A stretch of DNA of 64,000 bases from Alphaproteobacteria bacterium (GCA_018823325.1 JAHJIJ010000006.1:244790-308789); one strand, 5' to 3'. Shown: positions 39,507 through 48,583, numbered from the stretch's first letter. Numbers and translations are program-made. Notes: generated by a model from the sequence alone, not told the origin.

Positions 39507-41594
39507 ATGGGACTGCGCGCAAATAATACTTTGATGATGTGGCCAGCAGCGCGATTCCAGCGTCTGGCGAGATGCGGTCGCCTCGCGCTTCTCCTTGGTT
39601 CGCCGCTCCTGCCTGTCGCGGCCCATGGCCAGGAGCTCTCCGGGGTGGTGGCGCCTGATGGAGCACGCGAACAGCCCGACGGAGATGTCATCGTTTTCGG
39701 TCGAGGCGAAAACAAGATCGGCATCGCCATGGCCGCCAGCGAAGGCGCTGTCAGCGGATCTGACCTTCTGATCAGGCCATTGCTCAAGGTCGCCGAATTG
39801 CTGGAGGTCGTTCCCGGCATGGTCGCCGCGCAGCATTCCGGCAGCGGCAAGGCCAATCAGTATTTTCTTCGCGGCTTCAACCTCGATCATGGTTCGGATT
39901 TCACGACATATATCGATGGCGTGCAAATGAACTTCCGGTCGCACGGCCATGGCCAAGGCTATCTCGACCTCAACGGCCTCATCCCGGAAATTGTCGATCG
40001 CGAGGAGTATCGCAAGGGCCCCTACCGTGCCGATGGCGGCGATTTCGCCATGGCCGGCGCGGCCTATTTTCACACGGTCGATCACTACGACAAGCCGTGG
40101 GTGTCGGCGGAGATCGGCTCCTATGGCTGGCGCCGTTTGGCGGCTGGCGGCACGATTGCGGCGGGGCAGGAAGGGGCGCTCACCGTCGCCGCGCAGGCCA
40201 AGATCTACGATGGCCCGTGGCAGCAGGCCGAGAAGCTGCGCCATCTTTCCGGCTTCGCCAAATATTCGCGGTCCGCCGGTGAGACGGATCTCGCACTTTC
40301 ATTCCATGGCTATCACGCGACCTGGAATCCGACTGAACAGATCCCGGAGCGCATCATCGGCTCCTCCGTCTGTGCGGACGTCTATTGCGCGCCCGATCCG
40401 ACGGCCAAGGGCATGACCACCCGCCTGATCGGCGCCGCCGAGGTGAAGGGAGAGAGCTTCACCGCCAATGTTTCGGCCCAATATTATAATTGGTGGATGT
40501 ACTCAAACCCCGTCTATGCCGATCCCGAAGGGGCCAGCGCGCAGATTCGCCAGTTCGACCGGCGTTGGGTGTTCCAGGCGCGGACCGAGAAATGGTGGTC
40601 GCTTACCGATGCGTTGACGTTCACTCTGGGTGGCCAGGCGCAGCTCGACAGTGTCGGCAATGTGGGCGTTCATCATACCATCGACCGCACGTTTGTCGGG
40701 AGCCTGGGCGCTTATGAGCTGAATGAAAGCTCGGTCGCCCTGTATGGCGAGATGCAATGGTCGCCGCTGCCGGGCCTCCGCGTTGTCGGAGGCCTGCGGG
40801 GCGATCGCTACGCTTATGATGTGAAGGCACGCGATCCGGAGGCCGCGGCCCTGGGGGAAGGGAAGGGCAATGCGGCTCTCCTCTCACCGAAAATCGCGAT
40901 CGCCTATGCGGTGGCGCCGCAGCTCGAACTATATGGAAACTGGGGCAAAGGCTTCCATTCAAACGATGTGCGTGGCGCTGTCACGGAGACGCCCGTCCCC
41001 CTGCTGGTAGACGGCACCGGCAAGGAACTTGGCGCACGGCTCCAACTCGGCACCGTCTCGCTCACCGCCACCTATTGGTGGTTGAACCTGGGCAGCGAGC
41101 TCAAGTTCGTTGGAGATTCCAATGCCGTCGAGCCGACCGGTGCCAGCAAGCGCCATGGCTATGAACTGGTTGCATTCTGGCGTCCGCGCTCATGGCTCGC
41201 CATTGACGGCACCTATACCCGCAGCCACGCGCGCTACGACAATGGAGACCATATCCCGAACGCATTTGAAGATGCGGCGCAGCTCGGCGTCTCGGTGATC
41301 CTCGATCGTTGGAAGGCCTCGCTCCGCTATCGCCACCTCGGCCCCTATCCGCTGATCGAGGATAATAGCGAGCGGGATCCGGGCAGCAATGTGGTGAACG
41401 CCCGCGCAGCCTATCAGGTCGGGCCGGGCGAACTCTATGCCGAGGTCGTCAACCTGCTCGGTAGCGACGAGAAGGACATGGCCTATTTCTACGAATCCTA
41501 CATTCCCGGCTTCGACGTCGCGCCCGTCGAGGGACGTCTGAGCCGCGTCCTGGAGCCGAGAACGGTCCGTGTCGGAATGACGATGAAATTCTAG
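39507..41594 (+). CDS. TonB-dependent outer-membrane receptor
   Basis: A 695-residue outer-membrane transporter powered by TonB. A signal peptide ends near AHGQ (about residue 42). A plug domain follows (VAELLEVVPGMVAAQHSGSGKANQYFLRGFNLDHG, IDGVQMNFRSHGHGQGY), then a 22-strand barrel ending in MTMKF with the C-terminal aromatic residue. The presumed TonB box region is around GDVIVFGR. The next genes are modE (opposite strand) and modABC, which raises molybdate or a molybdenum chelate as substrate; metal or siderophore uptake is the conventional alternative. A short inverted repeat (GTTAC/GTAAC, about 39415-39445) lies upstream and could be an operator. I prefer ATG 39507 over a TTG three codons upstream. 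Confidence 0.9.
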   Translation: MGLRANNTLMMWPAARFQRLARCGRLALLLGSPLLPVAAHGQELSGVVAPDGAREQPDGDVIVFGRGENKIGIAMAASEGAVSGSDLLIRPLLKVAELLEVVPGMVAAQHSGSGKANQYFLRGFNLDHGSDFTTYIDGVQMNFRSHGHGQGYLDLNGLIPEIVDREEYRKGPYRADGGDFAMAGAAYFHTVDHYDKPWVSAEIGSYGWRRLAAGGTIAAGQEGALTVAAQAKIYDGPWQQAEKLRHLSGFAKYSRSAGETDLALSFHGYHATWNPTEQIPERIIGSSVCADVYCAPDPTAKGMTTRLIGAAEVKGESFTANVSAQYYNWWMYSNPVYADPEGASAQIRQFDRRWVFQARTEKWWSLTDALTFTLGGQAQLDSVGNVGVHHTIDRTFVGSLGAYELNESSVALYGEMQWSPLPGLRVVGGLRGDRYAYDVKARDPEAAALGEGKGNAALLSPKIAIAYAVAPQLELYGNWGKGFHSNDVRGAVTETPVPLLVDGTGKELGARLQLGTVSLTATYWWLNLGSELKFVGDSNAVEPTGASKRHGYELVAFWRPRSWLAIDGTYTRSHARYDNGDHIPNAFEDAAQLGVSVILDRWKASLRYRHLGPYPLIEDNSERDPGSNVVNARAAYQVGPGELYAEVVNLLGSDEKDMAYFYESYIPGFDVAPVEGRLSRVLEPRTVRVGMTMKF

Positions 41595-41640
41595 GCACGC
41601 GATCCACTCAAAACCGGACCAGGCTGAAGTGGGAGCCAGA

Positions 41641-42009
41641 TCAGCGCTCCGCACCAGCCATCAGTCCGATCAGATCATCGGCATGCGCCGCCGCTGCATC
41701 CTGCAACGCCACATCGAGCCTGCGATAGGCCGCCAGCACCGCTTGACCATGCGCGGTCAGTCGCGACCCGCCACCGCTGGCGCCGCCTTTCGCGGTCTCG
41801 ATCAGCGGTGCCCCCCAGGCACTGTTCAGGATGTCGATCATGTCGCGCGTGCGGCGATAGCTGATGCCGAGCGATCGCCCCGCCGCCGCGATGGAGCCGC
41901 TGCGTTCGATTTCCTCCAGCAATCGCGCCTTGCCTGGGCCGATGGCAATGACATCGCCGGCCAGCACTTGCGCCTTGATCTTGAGCGCTGCCGCTCCGCC
42001 ATCGCTCAA
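41641..42009 (-). CDS. modE: ModE-type molybdate-responsive regulator, DNA-binding domain only
   Basis: A 122-residue winged-helix protein matching the ModE N-terminal domain: ARLLEEIERSGSIAAAGRSLGISYRRTRDMIDILNS and GGASGGGSRLTAHGQAVLAAYRRLD. The C-terminal Mop domains that bind molybdate in E. coli ModE are absent, as in many short alphaproteobacterial forms, so it may respond differently. The start is TTG 42009 with AAAGGA upstream; no ATG fits. It is divergent from modA, and an inverted repeat in the shared region could be its site. Confidence 0.82.
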   Translation of the reverse strand: MSDGGAAALKIKAQVLAGDVIAIGPGKARLLEEIERSGSIAAAGRSLGISYRRTRDMIDILNSAWGAPLIETAKGGASGGGSRLTAHGQAVLAAYRRLDVALQDAAAAHADDLIGLMAGAER

Positions 42010-42073
42010 TGCCGCTGTTCCTTTCCCGCGCCGCCGTGGAGGATGATGACTTGACACAAGCCCCCACGCGCGT

Positions 42074-42097
42074 CGATGTGCGCAATGATATACATCG
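42074..42097. promoter_or_regulatory. Possible ModE-type operator upstream of modA
   Basis: CGATGT and ACATCG are perfect inverted half-sites around a 12-base AT-rich centre that includes ATGATAT. It lies 18 bases upstream of the modA start, between modE and modA. Confidence 0.45.
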
Positions 42098-42114
42098 TGA
42101 CGGGCGGAGTTTCC

Positions 42115-42897
42115 ATGCACAGAGTGTTCGGGCGGCTTGCAATGCTGCTGGCTTGCCTCGCGCTTGCCGCGTGCGACAAGCCGGAGCGGCCACCGCAAGT
42201 GGCCGCCGCTGCCGATCTGCGGCTTGCTCTTACGGAAGTGGCTGCCGCTTTCGAGCATGAGACGGGCGAGCGGGTCGCGCTCAACTTCGGCTCATCGGGC
42301 AATTTCTACCGACAGTTGCAGCAGGATGCCCCTTTCGAACTGTTCCTCTCCGCTGATGAGGCCTATGTCACCGGACTGGCCAAGGCTGGCAAAACGCTGG
42401 ATGGCGGGCAACTTTATGGCGTCGGGCGGCTCGCGCTCATCGCGCCAAAAGGCTCGCCGCTCACGCTCGATCCCGCGCTTGAGGGGCTGCGCGCTGCGCT
42501 TGCCGAGGGGACAATCACCCGCTTCGCCATCGCCAACCCCGATCACGCCCCTTATGGCCAGCGCGCGCAGGAGGCGCTCGAGCATGCCGGCCTCTGGCAG
42601 CCGCTGGAAGGCAGGCTGGTGCTGGGTGAGAATGTCGCCCAGGCGCTGCAGTTCGCCGTCGATGGCGGCGCACAGGGCGGCATCGTCGCTTATGCGCTGG
42701 TGTTCGATCCGGCGATTGCGGACCGCGCGGCTCACGTCCTCATCCCCGCAGACTGGCACCAGCCCTTGCGCCAGCGCATGGTGCTCATGAAGAATGCCGG
42801 AGACGTTGCGAAGCGCTTCTACGCCTATCTGGCTGAGCCGGAATCCCGCGCTATCTTAGAGCATTACGGATTTTCTCTCCCACAAGGTGAGAACTGA
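42115..42897 (+). CDS. modA: Molybdate ABC transporter substrate-binding protein
   Basis: A 260-residue periplasmic lipoprotein that binds molybdate or tungstate. The lipobox LALAAC ends the signal sequence (Cys20). The mature fold starts with VAAAADLRLALTEVAAAFE, contains FGSSGNFYRQLQQDAPFELFLSAD (oxyanion-binding Ser residues in GSSG) and ends with YLAEPESRAILEHYGF. GGAG precedes ATG 42115. It is the first gene of a tight modA-modB-modC operon. Assignment is firm; tungstate cannot be excluded. Confidence 0.94.
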   Translation: MHRVFGRLAMLLACLALAACDKPERPPQVAAAADLRLALTEVAAAFEHETGERVALNFGSSGNFYRQLQQDAPFELFLSADEAYVTGLAKAGKTLDGGQLYGVGRLALIAPKGSPLTLDPALEGLRAALAEGTITRFAIANPDHAPYGQRAQEALEHAGLWQPLEGRLVLGENVAQALQFAVDGGAQGGIVAYALVFDPAIADRAAHVLIPADWHQPLRQRMVLMKNAGDVAKRFYAYLAEPESRAILEHYGFSLPQGEN

Positions 42898-42903
42898 TCG
42901 CGC

Positions 42904-43569
42904 ATGGATTGGCAGGCCCTTCAGCTCTCGCTCCTGCTCGGTGGACTCACCGTGACGATCCTGCTGCCGCTCGCGCTGGTGCTTGGCCGCTGGCTTGCGC
43001 TGGCGCGCTTCCGCGGGCGGGCGCTGGTCGAGGCACTGGTGACGCTGCCGCTGGTCCTGCCGCCCACCGTCATCGGTTTCTATCTGCTCTCTGCCATGGG
43101 GCCGCAGAGCTGGGCCGGGCAGGCGTGGACCACCCTGTTCGGCAGTAGCCTTGCCTTCACGTTCGAGGCGATCCTGTTCGCGTCGATCCTCGTCAACCTG
43201 CCTTTTGCCGTGCAGCCGGTGCAGCGTGCGTTCGAGAGTATCGATCCTGATCTGCGCGATGCTGCCGCCACCTGCGGTCATTCCCTGTGGGACAGTCTCT
43301 GGCGGATCGAACTGCCGCTTGCCTGGCCCGGCATCGTCACCGGTGCGGTGCTCACCTTCGCGCACACGCTGGGTGAATTCGGCGTGGTGCTGATGGTCGG
43401 CGGCTCCATCCCCGGTGAGACGCGGACGCTGGCGCTCTCCCTCTATGATCGCGTGCAGGCCTTCGACATGGCCTCGGCCAATGAGATGGCGCTGCTGCTC
43501 ATGGCGATCTCGCTCGTTGCGGTCAGCCTCAGCTTCCTCCTTGCGCAATGGACGCGGCGGCATGGCTGA
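42904..43569 (+). CDS. modB: Molybdate ABC transporter permease
   Basis: A 221-residue inner-membrane permease with five to six helices. It carries the ATPase-contact (EAA) loop DLRDAAATCGHSLWDSLWRIELPLAWPGIVTG. The family-typical VLPPTVIGFYLL and TLGEFGVVLMVGGSIPGETRTL are present. It begins six bases after modA and overlaps modC by eight bases. Confidence 0.95.
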   Translation: MDWQALQLSLLLGGLTVTILLPLALVLGRWLALARFRGRALVEALVTLPLVLPPTVIGFYLLSAMGPQSWAGQAWTTLFGSSLAFTFEAILFASILVNLPFAVQPVQRAFESIDPDLRDAAATCGHSLWDSLWRIELPLAWPGIVTGAVLTFAHTLGEFGVVLMVGGSIPGETRTLALSLYDRVQAFDMASANEMALLLMAISLVAVSLSFLLAQWTRRHG

Positions 43570-44272
43570 AGGCATCACCCTGCGCCTGCGTCACGATGCG
43601 CCCATAAAGCTGGATGTGCAGCTCACGCTGGCGCGCGGCCGCACGCTGGCGCTCGTCGGCCCCTCGGGCACAGGCAAGACGTCTATCCTGCGCGCCATCG
43701 CCGGCCTGCTGGCTCCGCGTGACGGGCAGATCAGCGTCAATGGCCAAAGCTGGCTCGATACGCAGGCCGGCATCCATCTGCGCGCCCGGGATCGGCATGT
43801 CGGCTTCGTCTTCCAGTCCTATGCGCTCTTCCCGCACATGAGCGCGCGGCACAACGTTATGGAAGCCCTGCTCGATCTGCCGCCAGCGCAGCGTCAGACC
43901 CGCGCCGATGCACTGCTCGCGCAGGTCCATCTCGATGGTCTGGAGGACCGGCGTCCCCACCAGCTTTCCGGTGGCCAGCAGCAGCGCGTCGCGCTTGCCC
44001 GCGCGCTCGCCCGCGATCCGCAGGTGCTGCTGCTCGACGAGCCCTTTTCCGCTGTCGACCATCCCACCCGCCGCGCGCTCCACCGCCTGCTGGCCGAACT
44101 GCGCGCCCGAACCGACATCCCCATCATCCTCGTCTCCCACGACGTGCGCGATGCGGCCGACGCGGCCGATGAAATCGCGCTGATGCTCGATGGCCGGATC
44201 GTGGAGCAGGGCGCGCCGCAGGGGCTCATGGATGATCCTAAGAGCCGCCTGGCGCGCTGGCTGGCGGGTTGA
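43562..44272 (+). CDS. modC: Molybdate ABC transporter ATPase (short form, no Mop domain)
   Basis: A 236-residue ATP-binding subunit driving ModAB. Walker [11 protein letters not shown]-loop [12 protein letters not shown], signature [16 protein letters not shown], Walker B LLLDEPF and the switch His in LVSHDVRDA are intact. Typical ModC continues about 110 residues further with a TOBE/Mop domain that senses molybdate; this one stops after the ATPase. Together with the short ModE, the whole locus lacks Mop domains. The gene starts inside modB (ATG 43562), so translation is coupled. Confidence 0.93.
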   Translation: MAEGITLRLRHDAPIKLDVQLTLARGRTLALVGPSGTGKTSILRAIAGLLAPRDGQISVNGQSWLDTQAGIHLRARDRHVGFVFQSYALFPHMSARHNVMEALLDLPPAQRQTRADALLAQVHLDGLEDRRPHQLSGGQQQRVALARALARDPQVLLLDEPFSAVDHPTRRALHRLLAELRARTDIPIILVSHDVRDAADAADEIALMLDGRIVEQGAPQGLMDDPKSRLARWLAG

Positions 44273-44370
44273 GGCGGCGACGATGAATTCCTGCCTGACT
44301 GGTTATCCGCTATCGGGTCACACGGAAACCTAGCGCTATGACTGAAAAGTCGCGGCTAGCGGGTTCTCTT

Positions 44371-44472
44371 ACCCACTCCGTTCGGGCTGAGCTTGTCGAA
44401 GCCCTGTCCTTCCCCTCTGAAACGTCGGCTGAAGAAGTACGGCCTTTCGACACGCTCAGGGCGAGCGGGTGT
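44371..44472. repeat. REP-like palindromic repeat, copy 3 (diverged)
   Basis: CCGTTCGGGCTGAGCTTGTC followed by GAAGCCCTGTCCTT is the same left arm as copies 1 and 2. The right arm (CCTTTCGACACGCTCAGGGC) and loop have drifted. It fills the gap between modC and the next aldehyde dehydrogenase; the rest of 44273-44708 shows no gene. Confidence 0.8.
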
Positions 44473-44708
44473 TGAGATGTGGCAGTCTTTGATCGATACC
44501 GGCATTGCGAACCAGTGCGCCGGGCGGGCCGAGCCAGACAAAGTCAACGTCCCCGCCCATCCACCACCGCTTTACCCTTGCGCCCACGCCCGCAATCCTT
44601 AGCATCCGCGCCATCGAATCCGGCGGCATGCAGGGCCGTCATGCTGGTGTTCCCGCTCCGTGATAAAAGGATCGGGCGCCGGCGATCAGGAGCAAGGAGA
44701 GAGAGAGC

Positions 44709-46187
44709 GTGGCAGGACATAATCCCGAAGGCGTGTTCGTTCAGCATCCCGGCAAGGTCTGGATCAATGGCGAATGGCGCGCGCCGCACAGCGGGCGGTT
44801 CATCGAGCTGGTTTCGCCCAACACGGAGCAGGTCGTCGGCGCCGTGGCGGAAGCTGACGAGGCGGACATGGATGCCGCCGTCGCCGCTGCCCGCGCCGCG
44901 TTCGATACCGGGCCGTGGCCGCGCATGAGCGTGGGCGAGCGCAATGAGATCATGAAGAAGATCAGCGCACATCTGCAGAGCCGCGCGGGCGAGCTGGCCA
45001 AGGCGTGGACGGCGCAGATGGGCGGGCTTGCGAGCTTCGCGCCGGGCATGGTCGCCGGCGCCACCATGCAGTTCGACCAGACCCGCGAGGTGGGCGCGAA
45101 CTTCCAGTATGTCCAGCAGCGCGAGAGCCAGGCTGCCGCGGCCGCCTATCTCGTCTATGAGCCGGTCGGCGTGGTCGCCTCCATTGCACCGTGGAACGGG
45201 CCTTATGGCATCATGGCCTCCAAGGTTGCCAATGCGCTCATCACCGGCTGCACGGTCATCATGAAGCCCTCGCCGGAGACGCCGCTGGAGGCCTATATCA
45301 TTGCCGAGGCGTGCGAAGCGGCGGGCGTGCCGGCGGGCGTCGTCAATCTCGTCTGCGGCCATCGCGAGGCGAGCGATCATCTCGTCTGCAATCCCGGCGT
45401 GGACAAGGTAAGCTTCACCGGCTCCACCGTGGCGGGCAAGCGCATTGCGAGTGTCTGCGGCGAGCGGATCGCGCGCTGCACGCTGGAACTGGGTGGCAAG
45501 TCGGCCGCCATCGTGCGCGACGATTTCTCCGCCGAGGAGACCGCCAAGCTGATGACCGGCACGATCACGCTGCTTTCCGGTCAGGTCTGCGCGATGCTCA
45601 GCCGCCTCATCGTCCCCCGTGCGCGGCAGGACGAGATTGCCGATGCCATCGCGGCGGAAATGCAGAAGGTGAAGATCGGCTATTCGGACGATCCCGAGAC
45701 GCAACTCGGCCCGCTCGCCATGAAGCGCCAGCTCGAGCGGGTGGAAGGCTATATCGAGGAAGGCAAGAAGACCGCCGATCTGGTGACGGGCGGGGGCAGG
45801 CCTGCTCATCTCAACCAAGGCTATTTCATCGAGCCGACCCTGTTCAAGAATGTCGATAACAAGTCGCGCATTGCTCAGGAGGAAATCTTTGGTCCGGTGC
45901 TCAGCATCATCCCGGTCGATGATGAGGAAGAGGCCATCGCGGTCGCCAATGACAGCAATTACGGGCTCTCGGGTTCCGTGCTGACCAAGGACGCGCAGGC
46001 CGCCTTCGATGTCGCACGGCGCATCCGCACCGGCGGCATTGGCCAGAACGGCCTGCGGGTGGACTGGGGGCTGCCCTTCGGTGGCTACAAGCAGTCCGGC
46101 ATCGGGCGCGAAGGGGGCGTCGATGGGCTGATGGCCTATCTGGAGATCAAGGCCATGTATCTGGACGCGCCGGTCAACGCTGCGTGA
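44709..46187 (+). CDS. Aldehyde dehydrogenase family protein
   Basis: A 492-residue NAD(P)-dependent aldehyde dehydrogenase. VVASIAPWNGPYGIM, SFTGSTVAGK, LELGGKSA and the catalytic Cys in LLSGQVCAMLSR identify the fold. EIFGPVLSIIPVDDEEEAI and PFGGYKQSGIGREGG complete it. The start is GTG 44709 after a purine-rich AAGGAGAGAGAG site. It overlaps the next gene by GTGA, forming a three-gene unit with a SnoaL-like and a DUF3237 protein. It belongs to a branch often found in aromatic, terpene or steroid catabolism; the substrate is unknown. Confidence 0.88.
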   Translation: MAGHNPEGVFVQHPGKVWINGEWRAPHSGRFIELVSPNTEQVVGAVAEADEADMDAAVAAARAAFDTGPWPRMSVGERNEIMKKISAHLQSRAGELAKAWTAQMGGLASFAPGMVAGATMQFDQTREVGANFQYVQQRESQAAAAAYLVYEPVGVVASIAPWNGPYGIMASKVANALITGCTVIMKPSPETPLEAYIIAEACEAAGVPAGVVNLVCGHREASDHLVCNPGVDKVSFTGSTVAGKRIASVCGERIARCTLELGGKSAAIVRDDFSAEETAKLMTGTITLLSGQVCAMLSRLIVPRARQDEIADAIAAEMQKVKIGYSDDPETQLGPLAMKRQLERVEGYIEEGKKTADLVTGGGRPAHLNQGYFIEPTLFKNVDNKSRIAQEEIFGPVLSIIPVDDEEEAIAVANDSNYGLSGSVLTKDAQAAFDVARRIRTGGIGQNGLRVDWGLPFGGYKQSGIGREGGVDGLMAYLEIKAMYLDAPVNAA

Positions 46188-47053
46188 GTGAGGGCATGAG
46201 CCGCGCGGCGCTCTACGACGCGCTGGAGGCCTATCTCGCGGCGCTGGGGCGCAAAGACCCCGGCGCCGTGAACTGGGCCGCCGATCCGTTCATCACCGAG
46301 AATAATGTGCGCTTGGCTGCCGATGATGGCCTGTGGGGCACCATTGAGCGAATGGGCGACTATCGGCTGATGTTTGCCGATGAGAAGACGCGGCAGGTCG
46401 GCTATTTCGGCACCGTCATCGAGCCGCTGGACGAGAGCGCCTATACCGTGCGGCTGGGGCTGGACGAGGCCGGCCGCATCGCGGAGGTCGAGACTATCGT
46501 GGTGCGACAGGTGGATAGCTCGCCGGTCTTCGAGAACCAGAAATTCTATGACAAGCCGATCCTCAATGCAGGCGTGGAAGCGCCGGTGTCTCGGGAAGAA
46601 ATGATCGCCTTGTCAGATGGTTATTTCGAGACCTTGCAACGTAATGACGGGACGATCCGCACGAAATTCCACTCCGATTGCAACCGGGTCGAAAATGGCG
46701 TGCAGACGACCAACAATCCTGAGTTCGCCAAGCTCGTGCCGGTCGCGGGCCTGCCGTGCGAGGTGCAGTTCCGCACCGGCAATTACCGCTATGACGATCG
46801 CCTGCGCGCTCGCCGCTATCCGCTGGTGGATGAGGAGCGGGGCTTCGTGCTGGCCTATGGCTTCATCGATCATTGCGGGCGGCTGGATCATTACACGCTG
46901 ACCGACGGGACGCAGGTCCGCTCGCACATCCGTCGGCCGCACACTTACTATCTGGGCGAGCTGTTCAAGATCGATCACGGCATGATCTGCCAGATCGAGG
47001 CCAATTTCATCACCGTGCCCTATCACATGCCCAGCCCATGGGACGCGCGCTGA
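46184..47053 (+). CDS. SnoaL/NTF2-like protein (DUF8021-like), coupled to ALDH
   Basis: A 289-residue protein with two NTF2-like alpha-beta cone halves. The first (DALEAYLAALGRKDPGAVNWAAD) resembles SnoaL-like enzymes, and the second begins at REEMIALSDGYFETLQRNDG. No strong catalytic motif can be named. Its GTG overlaps the upstream ALDH stop; ATG 46196, four codons later, is an equally possible start. Position between ALDH and DUF3237 genes implies a shared catabolic role. Function unknown. Confidence 0.75.
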   Translation: MSEGMSRAALYDALEAYLAALGRKDPGAVNWAADPFITENNVRLAADDGLWGTIERMGDYRLMFADEKTRQVGYFGTVIEPLDESAYTVRLGLDEAGRIAEVETIVVRQVDSSPVFENQKFYDKPILNAGVEAPVSREEMIALSDGYFETLQRNDGTIRTKFHSDCNRVENGVQTTNNPEFAKLVPVAGLPCEVQFRTGNYRYDDRLRARRYPLVDEERGFVLAYGFIDHCGRLDHYTLTDGTQVRSHIRRPHTYYLGELFKIDHGMICQIEANFITVPYHMPSPWDAR

Positions 47054-47075
47054 GCCGGCGCCAGAAGGAGCGATC

Positions 47076-47573
47076 ATGACCTTTTCCAGCCTCGACAAGC
47101 CGGTCCTCGAATTCGCCTTCGAGTGTCGCCTGATGTTCACCCGTGTCTTTGCGATCCCCAATGTCCACAATGGCGGCTTCCGCTCGGCGGTGCTGGTCGA
47201 TGAAGGGCATTTCGAGGGGCCGCGGCTGCGCGGGCGGGCGGTGCCCAATTCCGGCGGTGATTACGCGCATTTCCGCGATGACGATACCGCCGTGTTCGAT
47301 GCCCGCTATCTGCTGGAAACGGACGATGGCGAGATCATCTACATGCAGAACAAGGGCTATTTGTGGGGCCGCAAGCCGGATTCGATGCAGCGCTTGCGCG
47401 CCTGGGCCTTTGAGGGTGGCGAGCCGGTGGCGCATGAGGATTATTATCTGCGCGCCCAGCCGACCTTCGAGACCAGCAAGGGCAAATATGACTGGATGAC
47501 GCGCCATGTCTTCGTCGGGGTGGGCGAGCGCAAGGCGGATGGCAATCTGGTGCGCTATTATGCGCTGACCTGA
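47076..47573 (+). CDS. DUF3237 domain protein (second of two)
   Basis: A 165-residue DUF3237 family member: VLEFAFECRLMF, RLRGRAVPNSGGDYAHFRDD, FDARYLLETDDGEIIYMQNKG and EDYYLRAQPTFETSKGKYDW. It starts 22 bases after the SnoaL-like gene and ends the ALDH operon. The paralogue at 38856 shares the DARY.(M/L)ETDDG core and the SDYYMR/EDYYLR motif, which probably mark the binding pocket. Function is unknown. Confidence 0.87.
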   Translation: MTFSSLDKPVLEFAFECRLMFTRVFAIPNVHNGGFRSAVLVDEGHFEGPRLRGRAVPNSGGDYAHFRDDDTAVFDARYLLETDDGEIIYMQNKGYLWGRKPDSMQRLRAWAFEGGEPVAHEDYYLRAQPTFETSKGKYDWMTRHVFVGVGERKADGNLVRYYALT

Positions 47574-47723
47574 GCGCTGCGTTCCCGGCGTGCCGGGCGA
47601 TTGAGAGCGACAGGTGAGACAGGCTGTGCTAGGGCGGCGCCATTAGCGCGAACCCTGCTAGCAAGCTTTCGCGATAACTGAGAGACGGTCCGTGCTCCCG
47701 CTTGCCTTGTCGGGAGACGCCTG

Positions 47724-47930
47724 ATGGAAGATTTCAACAGCCTTTTGCACGATCAGCAGCTTGCGCTGATCGATGCCCAGTTCGCCGGTTGCGGCCAGCG
47801 CCAGCACGCCGCGCGGGAGAACGCCTGCGCGATGTCCAGCCGCATCGGTGCGCATCCTTATCCCTATCGCCTGCGCTCCGGCACGGCCATGCGCGCCCTG
47901 TTTGCGCAGCGCGGGAGTGTCGCCGCATGA
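47724..47930 (+). CDS. Small hypothetical protein, 68 residues
   Basis: A short protein (MEDFNSLLHDQQLALIDAQF at the N-terminus) with two Cys and no membrane segment. GGGAG lies eight bases before ATG 47724. Its stop overlaps the start of the next small gene by ATGA, so the two are probably co-translated. I recognise neither; the arrangement and good start site support real coding. Confidence 0.55.
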   Translation: MEDFNSLLHDQQLALIDAQFAGCGQRQHAARENACAMSSRIGAHPYPYRLRSGTAMRALFAQRGSVAA

Positions 47931-48160
47931 GCCGCGTGGTCATCCTCGCCGCGCCCGAGGCGGACGTGCTTGCCTATTGCGCCAAGGCCGGCATCGGCCT
48001 GTCGGTCGTGGAGCCGCTGCCCAGTGGCCAGACCCGCGCGGTGCTCAACAATGTTGCGGATGCCGACAAGGTCCGCAAGGGCATGAAGACCCTCGTCGTG
48101 GAGGGCGTGGTGGCACGCTCGCCGCTGTACGTGAGCCGGACGCAGTCACCTTATCGTTGA
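47927..48160 (+). CDS. Small hypothetical protein, 77 residues
   Basis: A compact alpha/beta-looking protein (VVILAAPEADVLAYCAKAG, then GQTRAVLNNVADADKVRKGM). It is coupled to the 68-residue gene by an ATGA overlap. No family is recognised. It ends just before the convergent NTF2-like gene. Confidence 0.55.
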   Translation: MSRVVILAAPEADVLAYCAKAGIGLSVVEPLPSGQTRAVLNNVADADKVRKGMKTLVVEGVVARSPLYVSRTQSPYR

Positions 48161-48178
48161 ACTCGGTCGCCGCGCCGG

Positions 48179-48583
48179 TCAGCCCGGCGGCGGCCCCAAT
48201 GCGCACTCAACATCGGTGATCAGCCCGTTGCGAATGGTGTAGAAGATGAACTGCCGCATCTCCTGCACCTCGCCGGCCTTGATCGGGAACAGGCCGCCGG
48301 CGCCATTGGCCTCCAGCGTCGCCTGATCGAGGTCGCGATAGGCCTCGATGCGCACGATCGCGTCGACTGCCGTCAGCGTTTCGCTTGATGCGAAGTTGAG
48401 CACTCGCACGCTCTCGTGAACATGGGCATGGAGGAAGCCGTAAAAGCGCTTCATGTCCGCGCGGGAGCGAAGAGCGACGCCGAAGAAGCGCATGTCCATC
48501 GGCTGCGCGTAGAAGTCGCAGACCGCGTCATAATCCTTCGCGTTGAACGCCGAGAGATAGCGATCATAGTCTGCGCGGTTCAT
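48179..48583 (-). CDS. Nuclear transport factor 2 (SnoaL-like) family protein
   Basis: A 134-residue single-domain NTF2-fold protein: RADYDRYLSAFNAKDYDAVCDFYAQPMDM is the usual N-terminal helix-strand pattern, followed by MKRFYGFLHAHVHESV and a C-terminal QFIFYTIRNGLITDVEC. Such proteins are isomerases, dehydratases or ligand binders. Its ATG overlaps the stop of the upstream NmrA-type gene (ATGA). The product likely acts with that oxidoreductase; the substrate is unknown. Confidence 0.82.
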   Translation of the reverse strand: MNRADYDRYLSAFNAKDYDAVCDFYAQPMDMRFFGVALRSRADMKRFYGFLHAHVHESVRVLNFASSETLTAVDAIVRIEAYRDLDQATLEANGAGGLFPIKAGEVQEMRQFIFYTIRNGLITDVECALGPPPG

